Origin: JAEELC01 sp963605425
GTDB taxonomy: Bacteria; Bacillota_I; Bacilli_A; Acholeplasmatales; Anaeroplasmataceae
Assembly (NCBI GenBank): GCA_963605425.1
Contig: CAVCUQ010000015.1
Span: 1 to 37,650 of the forward strand
DNA: 37,650 nt
Reading direction: 5' to 3'
The translations under genes were made by a program, and so were the position numbers. The notes beneath the pieces were generated by a model, which was given only the letters and a program-made list of their open reading frames with translations, searched no databases and was not told where the DNA came from. Within the stretch, counting starts at the first letter, position 1; each line of letters begins with the position of its first letter. Of the stretch, positions 30,494 to 37,650 are shown one piece after another.

Positions 30494-33400
30494 TTATTTT
30501 AATATAAATGCTAAATCAGAAAGAGAAACACTAGTTAATCTATTATCATCAGAAGCTATTAATTTATCAATAATATCCTTCTTACTATTTTGTAATTCAA
30601 CTACCTTTTGTTCAATAGAATCAGCCATTATAAGTTTAATAACTTCAACGTTTCTAGTTTGACCAATTCTGTGCGCTCTATCTGTTGCTTGATCTTCAGC
30701 ACTTGAGTTCCACCAAGGATCTAGATGAACTACAGTATCAGCGCCAATTAAATTAAGACCTGTACCACCAGCTTTAAGCGAAATTAAGAAAATAGGAGTT
30801 TTATCATTGTTAAATTTATTACACATAATAAGTCTTTCTTTAGAATCAGTTTGACCAGTAATCATGTAATAAGGTATTTGATTTTTAATTAAATAGTTTT
30901 CAACTCTCTTTAAAGCTTCTACAAATTGAGAGAAAATAAGCATTTTATGTTCATTCTTATAATCATCAATAATGTCATATAACTGGCTTAACTTAGAACC
31001 AACAGTCTTAGTATTATCAATAAATAAAGATGGATCAATACATATTTGTCTAAGTCTCATTAGATATGGAAGAATATCAAATACTTTTCCGCCTAAAGAC
31101 ATCTTTTCATTAGCCTCTAATTTAAGTGCATCATAATATTTTCTTTGTTCTTCATTCATATCGCATGTAATAACAGTCTCATATTTGCTAGGTAAGTCCT
31201 TTAATACATCTTTCTTAGTACGACGTAAGATAAATGGGGCTACCTTTTTTGCAATAACTTCTGTAAATGATTCATCATGTAAGTATCTAGATCTAAATTC
31301 ACTTGTATCTTCAAAATAATTAGGCATTAAGAAGTCAAATATACTCCATAAATCAATAACATTATTTTCTATAGGTGTGCCAGTTAATGCAAAACGATGA
31401 ACAGCTCTTAAAGACTTAACATTTTCACTTCTTTTAGCATTAACATTTTTAATATTTTGAGCTTCATCTAGAACTAGGAAGTTATAGTCATTTTTAGATA
31501 GTAATTCTATATCACGACCAAGTGAATCATAAGATACAATATAAATTACTTTCTTATCTTGTTTAATGTTACTTTCAACATCTTGTCTTTCACCTGAAGT
31601 TCCGTATAATTCAACAACATTTAAATCAGGAGAGAACTTTTCAAATTCATTCTTCCAGTTGAATACTAAACTCTTAGGACAAACGATAAGTGAAGGTTCT
31701 TCTTTAGTATCCCCTGTAAGTAAAGTGATAACTTGGAGTGTCTTACCTAGACCCATATCATCAGCTAAAATACCACCAATATTATAATTTTTAAGAATAG
31801 TTAACCATTTAACACCATCTTCTTGATAACTTCTAAGTGTAGCATTAACCTTAGGCATTTCAAGATTTGAATCCTTATAGTTCTTAATATCGTTTACCAT
31901 ATTAGCTAAATAATCATCGATCTTACAATTTTTCTCATGAGCATAAGCCTTTAGTGCTTGATAAACAGGTAAATTAACTCTTTCAAGTGGTTTATTTAAA
32001 TTAATATTAAAATCATCTAAAGTAAGATAGAAATCGCTAGTTTCTTTATCATCTAATTTAATAATTTGATTATCATCTAAAAGGACATATTTCTTCTTTT
32101 TCTTAATAGCCTTTAATATCTTCTTTAATTCTTCTTCAGAATATTCACTTTCACCCAGGAAGGCTTCTATCATTGAATTTGTTTTTTCAATCTCAATAAT
32201 AGGTGCTTTCATCTTGTAAATATATTTATTTGTAATAGATTCAGAAAGATATACATTAGCTAAAGTTTTTAAATAAGAGAAATCTAATTCAAAGAAATTT
32301 AAGATATCTGTTTCATCTTCCATTTCACCATCAATAAATCCTAACGTTTCAAGATAGTTATTATAAGTATTAATTTTAGAAACATCAGCATTTGAAACTA
32401 TATCTTTTATATCAATTTCCATAGAGTCTTTAGCATATGTAGATTTAACTAAGATTTTATCATTGCTGTAATCAAAATAAGCATTAATTTCGATATCATT
32501 AATCTTAAAATCTTCTTTTAAGTTGTTATCTAAAGCAATCTTATCTTGGTTTAATGAATAAATAATATCTCTAAAATTATCTTTAACAGTTTCGATACTA
32601 GTTCCTCTATTTTTCATAAAGAATTCAAATAAAGCTAAATCGTTTTTATTTACGGCTATAAGATTAATTTCATTATTTACCAAATCATGAGCATAAACCC
32701 CGTTTCCAAATTTATAAGCCTTGATATTATCACTTAAATCAATACAAATCTTATAATCCTTATCTATACTATATCTAGGAGTGATTGTATTTAGTTTAAC
32801 AAGAGTTAGCTTATCATTAAAATAAATATATTTATCTTTCAAGATACTTAAAATAACCTTAATATTATATGTATTAAAAGCTATTTCTGTTGAGTATCTA
32901 GTTCTTGTTGTTATTTCTTCTAAATATTCAACCAATCTATCATAAGGCGGAACCAGATTATTTAAACTATGAGTAAATGTTAAAGTTTTACCATATTTTT
33001 TTGCATTTTTATAATAGAAACTATCAATAAAATTACCTAAGCTTTGAATTTTATAAAATTGATCCGCACCATCTTTTGCAATCTTAAGTTCCATCTTTAA
33101 ATCATTATTTGCTTTAAGATGAACTTCTAAAGTAGCTTTAGCTTCTCCAGTTAGACCTTGTTCACTATATGCTTGCTGGCTAAATTGAGTAATTGAATCA
33201 TTAAGTTTTTCTAATCTTTCTAAAGCTAATCTATTATCAATTTTATGTTTAAGTTCAGCTTCTTTTTGTTCAACTTCCTCTTTTCTTTCACACATTACAT
33301 AGTCGTATAAGAAGTTTGCAAGATGTTTATTAGTTAAAGAATCTATACATTCCATGCTTATATTATCATCTGTTTTTACAACATAAGCTAAAGTATTACC

Positions 33401-34990
33401 ACCAGCTTTTAAACTAATAGTAATTTCAGGGTAATCTGACTCTTCATCACTATCAATTGTAATTTCACAGTAAGTAAAGATATCATCAAGAGAAAAATCA
33501 TATTTATCAAGTCTTTCTTTACTACTTAAACTAGGTAAATAAGGTTTTTCTTTATAATAAGCTCTACCATTAAATATTTCCTTCACAATAGATGTATGAG
33601 GAAGTTTTCCAATAAAATATATAATACGCTCCCTATTAAAATAATATGTTCTCTCAATAATCTTTGCAAGACAGTTAAAAAGATGAGCACAGTCTTTAGA
33701 AATATAATCAAAATTAGTCTCAATCATTTTAACTGCTGTATCAGAAGGATATTTTTCTATTTCTTTAATAATAACTGATGGATCAACATCTAAAGTCATA
33801 CCACAGCAAATAAAAGCTCCATATGTTTTTATAAGTTCTAAATATTTACTTGGATCAACCTTTTTTAAAAATATTTCAAGGTTAGTTCTATGAGTATAAG
33901 TAGATATTTGATATTTTAACAAATCATTATTAAACTCTATCTTATCGACACTTTCTATTGCTAAAACAAGGAATTTTTGCTTAAGAATATAATGACCAAA
34001 ATAATGGAAATAATTTGTTATCATAGAAAAATAGTCATTTTCAAGATAGTATTTAAATAGACAATATTCCTTATCCATAACCGTACTGGCTCTTGAAACT
34101 GTTTTATTACATCGAATCCTAATCTCATCCACAAAATTAAGAAATTTGTTATCTTTAATTGTGTTTTGAATTATTGATTTAAGATCTTCTAAATCTTTAA
34201 ATAAAAATATAGTATAAATATATAAAGTTAAGACTTGAGACTCATCATTTTCTTTATAAAGTTCATGTAATGCCTTTGCAAATGCAGTCTTTTCCTCAGC
34301 GCTAAAATTTTTAATTATTTCTACATTTTCTTTTAATTTTACTGCTGGAATATCATAAATATAATCAACTCTTCTAATTTTAAAAAACTTAGAAAATGAA
34401 TTTACATCAACCTCGGGTGTACTATTTTGGATTTTAGGCTCTATTACCATTTCCTTATTAGCTTCAACATTTGCATTTTGAGCTTCATCTAGAGTTCTTT
34501 TAGCTTCTGCTTCAACCCTTTGAACTTCTTCTAGAATTCTTTTAGCCTCTATCTCTTTATATGTTTCTTCAAGGAAATTAAATACATCTTTAAGTTTTAA
34601 AAATACAGCCCCAATATGTTTACAACGTAATCCAACGGGGCATGAACATATAGGAAGTCTTGTAAAATTAATTTCTACTGTATACTCACTTGTTCCATCA
34701 ACTATTGCATACAATTCGCCTGACTTAGTGTAAAATTCCTTAACTCTTCCTTCAGTATAATATTTTGTCATCCTCTTTCTAGTTTCAACACCAAAAGAAT
34801 TAAAAGTTTGACTTTGTTTTAATTTATCAATAAATTTTGTTGGAATTACAAGACTACCATTATTTAGTTGAAAATTATCTACTAGAGTTTCCTCGCTAGA
34901 ATCTTCAAAAACAACTTTATATTCAGTACTATTAGTACCCGTTATAATTCCAAATTTATTTTTATAAAATATAATATTTCCTAAATCCAT
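30494..34990 (-). CDS. Very large SWIM-SNF2 family helicase
   Basis: 1498 residues. A SWIM zinc finger lies near residues 112-128 (CSCPVGLRCKHIG). It is followed by a charged Glu/Ala repeat-like helix and a poorly recognisable middle of roughly 850 residues. The Swi2/Snf2 motor is at the C-terminus: ILADDMGLGKT (motif I, about 1076), LVLDEAQNIKN (motif II, DEAQ, about 1175), LTGTPIENN (III), FSQFVEAL (IV), SLKAGGTGLNLIGADTV (V) and DRAHRIGQTR (VI). It is an ATP-driven DNA translocase, probably remodelling nucleoprotein or moving RNA polymerase. Bacillota relatives usually have about 900-1100 residues, so the middle is long. It is a single gene with no methylase or nuclease neighbour. Confidence 0.95.
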   Translation of the reverse strand: MDLGNIIFYKNKFGIITGTNSTEYKVVFEDSSEETLVDNFQLNNGSLVIPTKFIDKLKQSQTFNSFGVETRKRMTKYYTEGRVKEFYTKSGELYAIVDGTSEYTVEINFTRLPICSCPVGLRCKHIGAVFLKLKDVFNFLEETYKEIEAKRILEEVQRVEAEAKRTLDEAQNANVEANKEMVIEPKIQNSTPEVDVNSFSKFFKIRRVDYIYDIPAVKLKENVEIIKNFSAEEKTAFAKALHELYKENDESQVLTLYIYTIFLFKDLEDLKSIIQNTIKDNKFLNFVDEIRIRCNKTVSRASTVMDKEYCLFKYYLENDYFSMITNYFHYFGHYILKQKFLVLAIESVDKIEFNNDLLKYQISTYTHRTNLEIFLKKVDPSKYLELIKTYGAFICCGMTLDVDPSVIIKEIEKYPSDTAVKMIETNFDYISKDCAHLFNCLAKIIERTYYFNRERIIYFIGKLPHTSIVKEIFNGRAYYKEKPYLPSLSSKERLDKYDFSLDDIFTYCEITIDSDEESDYPEITISLKAGGNTLAYVVKTDDNISMECIDSLTNKHLANFLYDYVMCERKEEVEQKEAELKHKIDNRLALERLEKLNDSITQFSQQAYSEQGLTGEAKATLEVHLKANNDLKMELKIAKDGADQFYKIQSLGNFIDSFYYKNAKKYGKTLTFTHSLNNLVPPYDRLVEYLEEITTRTRYSTEIAFNTYNIKVILSILKDKYIYFNDKLTLVKLNTITPRYSIDKDYKICIDLSDNIKAYKFGNGVYAHDLVNNEINLIAVNKNDLALFEFFMKNRGTSIETVKDNFRDIIYSLNQDKIALDNNLKEDFKINDIEINAYFDYSNDKILVKSTYAKDSMEIDIKDIVSNADVSKINTYNNYLETLGFIDGEMEDETDILNFFELDFSYLKTLANVYLSESITNKYIYKMKAPIIEIEKTNSMIEAFLGESEYSEEELKKILKAIKKKKKYVLLDDNQIIKLDDKETSDFYLTLDDFNINLNKPLERVNLPVYQALKAYAHEKNCKIDDYLANMVNDIKNYKDSNLEMPKVNATLRSYQEDGVKWLTILKNYNIGGILADDMGLGKTLQVITLLTGDTKEEPSLIVCPKSLVFNWKNEFEKFSPDLNVVELYGTSGERQDVESNIKQDKKVIYIVSYDSLGRDIELLSKNDYNFLVLDEAQNIKNVNAKRSENVKSLRAVHRFALTGTPIENNVIDLWSIFDFLMPNYFEDTSEFRSRYLHDESFTEVIAKKVAPFILRRTKKDVLKDLPSKYETVITCDMNEEQRKYYDALKLEANEKMSLGGKVFDILPYLMRLRQICIDPSLFIDNTKTVGSKLSQLYDIIDDYKNEHKMLIFSQFVEALKRVENYLIKNQIPYYMITGQTDSKERLIMCNKFNNDKTPIFLISLKAGGTGLNLIGADTVVHLDPWWNSSAEDQATDRAHRIGQTRNVEVIKLIMADSIEQKVVELQNSKKDIIDKLIASDDNRLTSVSLSDLAFILK

Positions 34991-35012
34991 AATTTAATCA
35001 CCTATGTGGCAT

Positions 35013-35018
35013 ATTATA
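35013..35018 (-). promoter_or_regulatory. -10 box upstream of the SNF2-family helicase
   Basis: On the minus strand TATAAT, 22 bases before the ATG. No convincing -35 hexamer at 16-18 bases. The rest of 35020-35160 shows only AT-rich sequence without further signals. Confidence 0.45.
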
Positions 35019-35161
35019 CATTATTTAGCAGTAAAATAAAAGATAGTGCAAACAATCCAAATTCATCCTATGTTATTACCATCATTTTATAAATTCAACA
35101 AAAAATCGAACATGAACTTTTATAAGCTATTTTTAAAATATTTACGTATAAATTGTATATA

Positions 35162-35196
35162 TAAAAAAACGTAGTTACTTTATATCATAACTACGT
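35162..35196 (-). terminator. Intrinsic terminator of tig
   Basis: On the minus strand ACGTAGTTA / TAACTACGT, perfect 9-base stem with a 10-base loop, followed by TTTTTTTAT. It begins nine bases after the tig stop codon. Confidence 0.9.
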
Positions 35197-35205
35197 CATA
35201 TTTGT

Positions 35206-36489
35206 TTAGATTTCTTTAGCGTTAGATCTGATTAGATTTAAGAATGCATCATAAATCATTTGAGAGAAAATGTTTTGACCATTATTCTTTACAACATCTT
35301 CATACTTTTGGTTGTTTTCTTTAGCAATTTCTTCAACCTTAGCTTTGAATGTTTCTTCAGTTGGAGCTAAATTTTCAACTGTTGTAATCTTATCAAGAAC
35401 AACTTGGAATAAAGCTTGTCTCTTACCTGTATTTTCTGCAAACTCATTGAAAGTCTTTAGATCAGTACCAGTTAATTGAAGGAATGTTTCGAATGGAATA
35501 CCATAAGCCTTAGCTTGGCTTTCATAACGATCCTTATAGCTTTGAACATAATGGTTAACTAAAGATTCTGGTAATTCAACCTTAGTGTTGTCAAGAATTT
35601 GATTGATTAAAGAATCGATTTGTCTTTCATCTTCAGACTTAGCTCTATCTTCTTCTAAATTCTTTCTTGTAGAAGTTTTTAATTCTTCAACAGTATTAAC
35701 ACCAGTTCTCTTTAATGAAGCTACAAATTCATCATTTAATTCTGGTAATTGAGATTCTTTAACTGAGTTAACAGTAACCTTGAATACTGCAGCCTTACCT
35801 TCTAATTCTTTAGAAGCATATGGAGTTGGGAATGTAACATTAACGTCACGAGTTTCTCCACTCTTCATACCGATCATTTGATCTTCGAATCCAGGAATAA
35901 ATTGACCTGAACCGATTTCCATTTCATAACCCTTTGCAGTACCACCATCGAATACTACACCATCAACTGAACCTTCGAAATCAAAGTTAGCTGTATCACC
36001 CTTAACGATAACTTGTTCAGCCTTTTCTACAAGCTTACCATTTTGTTTTAAAAGTGAATTGATTTCATTTTCAACTTCTTCATCAGTTACAACTAAGTTC
36101 TTCTTTGCAACTTCTAGACCTTTGTAAGCTGGAAGTTCTGGATCTGGATAAACATCAAAAGTTAAAGAAACTTTGAATGGTTCTTCTTTAGAAATCTTAC
36201 CTTCAACATTTGGAATTGGGTCAGAAATAACCTTGTGACCGATTTCCTTGTCGCTTAAAATTTCATGGTAGAATTCATTAAAAATTGTATCAAGTGCAGT
36301 TGTGTATAGTGATTCTTCACCATAAACCTTATCAAATACTTGACGAGTTACATGACCCTTTCTGAATCCTTTAACGTCAGCGTTCTTACCTTCTTTTTCG
36401 AATGCAGCGTCAATTGCTTTTACAAATTGTTCAGGTGTTACTTCAAATGTAACTTTAGCTTTACTACCTGCTAAAAATTCTGTATTCAT
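35206..36489 (-). CDS. tig: Trigger factor
   Basis: Ribosome-bound chaperone with peptidyl-prolyl isomerase activity. 427 residues from the ATG at 36489, the usual length. The N-terminal ribosome-binding signature is GFRKGHVTRQVFDKVYG; the FKBP-like domain spans about 155-245 (GDTANFDFEGSVDGVVFDGG, IPGFEDQMIGMKSGE); the rest is the helical chaperone arm. An in-frame ATG at 36561 would add 24 residues (MENYYLLRRSSYF...) that do not look like trigger factor, and its frame contains the AGGAGG motif, so it is probably leader. No good Shine-Dalgarno lies right before 36489, which leaves the initiation mode open. Confidence 0.95.
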   Translation of the reverse strand: MNTEFLAGSKAKVTFEVTPEQFVKAIDAAFEKEGKNADVKGFRKGHVTRQVFDKVYGEESLYTTALDTIFNEFYHEILSDKEIGHKVISDPIPNVEGKISKEEPFKVSLTFDVYPDPELPAYKGLEVAKKNLVVTDEEVENEINSLLKQNGKLVEKAEQVIVKGDTANFDFEGSVDGVVFDGGTAKGYEMEIGSGQFIPGFEDQMIGMKSGETRDVNVTFPTPYASKELEGKAAVFKVTVNSVKESQLPELNDEFVASLKRTGVNTVEELKTSTRKNLEEDRAKSEDERQIDSLINQILDNTKVELPESLVNHYVQSYKDRYESQAKAYGIPFETFLQLTGTDLKTFNEFAENTGKRQALFQVVLDKITTVENLAPTEETFKAKVEEIAKENNQKYEDVVKNNGQNIFSQMIYDAFLNLIRSNAKEI

Positions 36490-36585
36490 AAATATTTCGC
36501 AGCCGGAGACCATATAAAATGGGAAATAACTGCTCCTCCTTAATAAATAATAATTCTCCAAATTTCTTTTAAATTATTTCATACG
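36489..36585 (-). promoter_or_regulatory. tig leader with AGGAGG, possible AUU leader peptide and hairpin
   Basis: AGGAGG (about 36535-36540) is 40 or more bases from the tig ATG. Seven bases after it lies an ATT, and the frame from there runs 13 codons to a TGA that overlaps the tig ATG (TTATGA). A hairpin CCAT/ATGG flanked by GGAG/CTCC could hide the Shine-Dalgarno. This suggests translational coupling through a leader peptide, or a structured leader. It is a pattern-based proposal. Confidence 0.35.
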
Positions 36586-36590
36586 TGAAA
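36577..36590. repeat. Inverted repeat over the tig transcription start
   Basis: TTTCA-TACG-TGAAA, 5-base arms, immediately downstream of the -10 box and spanning the predicted +1 (about 36585). Possible operator; the arms are short. Confidence 0.3.
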
Positions 36591-36591
36591 A

Positions 36592-36620
36592 ATTATACCA
36601 AACATACATGAAAAAGTAAA
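36592..36620 (-). promoter_or_regulatory. Promoter of tig
   Basis: On the minus strand, -35 TTTACT (36615-36620), 17-base spacer, -10 TATAAT (36592-36597) with an upstream TGG that gives an extended -10 (TGnTATAAT). Confidence 0.7.
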
Positions 36621-36667
36621 TAGATATAAACCACATAAAATTATTGATAAATATGTTAATTTTTTAA

Positions 36668-37540
36668 TTAATTAGCATATTTAGAATCAGTTGTTTCGTC
36701 TCTTTCAGGAGTTATTATTTTCTCCTCTGCTTGATCCCTTTTTGCATCCTTTTCTTTTTCTTTAGTTTTAGTTTTTTCCTTATTTTCTTTTGGTTTCTTA
36801 TTCTTAATATAGTAATAAGTACCGTCTCCTAGAGTATAAGCTCCGCAAATGAATGATAAAGCTACTAAAATCCAAGATAATGAATGAACATCAAATTCAT
36901 TTCTTGCAAAAATTACAGCACCAAATGTAAGTAATACAATGTTTACAATAAATTCTTTTCCTTCAGTTACATGCTTTAAGAATACCACACTAATTAAATA
37001 TAAAAGTCCCTTTAAATAGAATACAAAACCTAAGAAATACTTAAAGTTATTTAACATAAATGTGTTAAATCCTTTAGATTCTTCTCCGTAACCTATACCA
37101 CCAACAAATAGCATTACACCAATAACAACATCAACTAACACTTCAATTAAAAGTAATAATTTAACATTTGTATTAGTATTAGGATTTTTAATTACAGAAA
37201 TTAATCTTAATACTCCATATATTGCGGATATAGCACCAAAGACTAAAAGACAAACTTTTTCTCTAAAATAGATGTCATTCCCATTAGAATCAGTACCACT
37301 TTTTGCAAAGATAAATATAAACCCAAGAGCTACAAGTAAGATCCCACCGATAACCTTAGCTAAAGCACCCATTCTTAGATTATTAGGCTTGCTAGCTTTC
37401 TTTTCTTCCTTTTGTTTTTTATCTTCCTTTTTAACTTCTTCTTTAACTTTATTTTCATCTAAAGCTTCATTTAAAGCTTCATCAACTTTTTTAGTTTCTT
37501 TTTTTTCTTCTTTTTCTTTATTTTTCTTTTTACCGAACAT
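36668..37540 (-). CDS. Six-helix membrane protein with highly charged tails
   Basis: 290 residues. The first ~50 residues are almost all Lys and Glu (KKKNKEKEEKKETKKVDEAL). Six hydrophobic segments follow (about 57-78, 90-112, 124-146, 163-187, 193-212 and 219-240), then a second Lys/Glu-rich tail of about 45 residues. The repeated short Gly-containing helices (GGILLVALGFIFIF, VLVDVVIGVMLFVGGI) resemble DUF308/HdeD-type proteins, but the match is by pattern only. Both charged tails are predicted cytoplasmic. AAGGAGGT precedes the ATG. It lies upstream of tig with no clear terminator, so partial read-through is possible. Confidence 0.8.
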   Translation of the reverse strand: MFGKKKNKEKEEKKETKKVDEALNEALDENKVKEEVKKEDKKQKEEKKASKPNNLRMGALAKVIGGILLVALGFIFIFAKSGTDSNGNDIYFREKVCLLVFGAISAIYGVLRLISVIKNPNTNTNVKLLLLIEVLVDVVIGVMLFVGGIGYGEESKGFNTFMLNNFKYFLGFVFYLKGLLYLISVVFLKHVTEGKEFIVNIVLLTFGAVIFARNEFDVHSLSWILVALSFICGAYTLGDGTYYYIKNKKPKENKEKTKTKEKEKDAKRDQAEEKIITPERDETTDSKYAN

Positions 37541-37560
37541 TATTAAATACCTCCTTCTAA

Positions 37561-37590
37561 ATTATACACTAAAACATATATAAGAGACAA
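37561..37590 (-). promoter_or_regulatory. Promoter of the charged-tail membrane protein
   Basis: On the minus strand, -35 TTGTCT (37585-37590), 18-base spacer, -10 TATAAT (37561-37566), 21 bases before the ATG. Confidence 0.6.
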
Positions 37591-37650
37591 TAAAATTTGT
37601 GTTTCCCCATTTTTTAAATTCAATCAATTTTTGAGTCATTTCCTACTAAA

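Noticed and set aside
30494..34990. DISARM-type or other named defence system based on the SNF2 helicase
   Set aside because: No methyltransferase, nuclease or DUF1998-type partner is adjacent; neighbours are lon and tig.
36489..36561. 24-residue N-terminal extension of trigger factor
   Set aside because: It does not resemble trigger factor, contains the AGGAGG motif in frame and makes the protein longer than usual.
37272..37583. Plus-strand frame opposite the charged-tail membrane protein
   Set aside because: It is a Ser/Phe/Leu-rich mirror of Lys/Glu codons without a ribosome-binding site, overlapping a gene with a strong one.
1..37650. Mycoplasma-type genetic code (TGA as Trp), suspected from the AT-richness
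   Set aside because: Tryptophans read as TGG, and TGA ends several genes, including the ATGA overlaps in the ABC cassette.
1..37650. CRISPR array, insertion sequence, prophage, tRNA or rRNA genes
   Set aside because: No regularly spaced repeats, transposase or phage genes, tRNA T-loop/CCA patterns or rRNA segments were found.

Overview
The window is AT-rich bacterial chromosome with Bacillota (Firmicutes) character. Genes are tightly packed and Shine-Dalgarno motifs are strong (AAGGAGG/AGGTGAT types). Many promoters read as TTGACA/TTTACA, about 17 bp, TATAAT. Gene orders such as ruvA-ruvB-queA-tgt, infC-rpmI-rplT and thrC-thrB-hom are typical of this phylum. TGA is used as a stop (for example in the ATGA overlaps near 17908 and 18567) and tryptophan is TGG, so this is not Mycoplasma code 4. 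A gut-type, uncultured Bacilli/Erysipelotrichia-like or Mollicutes-related lineage is my best guess; the sequence alone does not fix it.

Layout, left to right (nearly everything is on the minus strand, so transcription runs right to left). 1-3700: a lipid module, gpsA plus an acyltransferase / GT8 glycosyltransferase / acyltransferase operon. 3780-8540: ruvA-ruvB-queA-cyclophilin-GNAT-like-tgt, joining Holliday-junction migration and queuosine tRNA modification. 8660-12062: a lone plus-strand gene for an 1132-residue coiled-coil protein, convergent with rsmD and sharing its terminator. 12055-14270: rsmD and a DEAD-box helicase. 14350-14580: a structured, 6S-RNA-like non-coding RNA with its own consensus promoter and terminator. 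14581-16625: infC-rpmI-rplT with an attenuator-type leader, an AUU start for infC and an unusual C-terminal extension on L20, then a small membrane protein. 16645-19208: an overlapping four-gene cassette (secreted beta-rich protein, anchored protein, ABC ATPase, ABC permease), the best candidate here for an undescribed system. 19260-20400: a DUF5662-like protein, rpsU and a small unknown. 20593-21897: an ArsB/NhaD-type carrier on the plus strand. 21936-25811: threonine biosynthesis (thrC-thrB-hom) followed by a frameshifted GNAT gene. 25911-27946: FAA-hydrolase / isochorismatase-like / RluA-type operon. 28034-37540: protein quality control and helicase genes, namely lon, a very large SWIM-SNF2 helicase, trigger factor and a six-helix membrane protein with charged tails.

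Most of the window is housekeeping: lipid precursor supply, tRNA/rRNA modification, ribosome assembly, recombination and proteostasis. The accessory-looking parts are the secreted-protein/ABC cassette, the giant coiled-coil gene and the lipid-glycosylation operon. No tRNA, rRNA, CRISPR array, insertion sequence or prophage was seen. The only gene-free stretch longer than 300 bases is 14270-14580, which is filled by the non-coding RNA.
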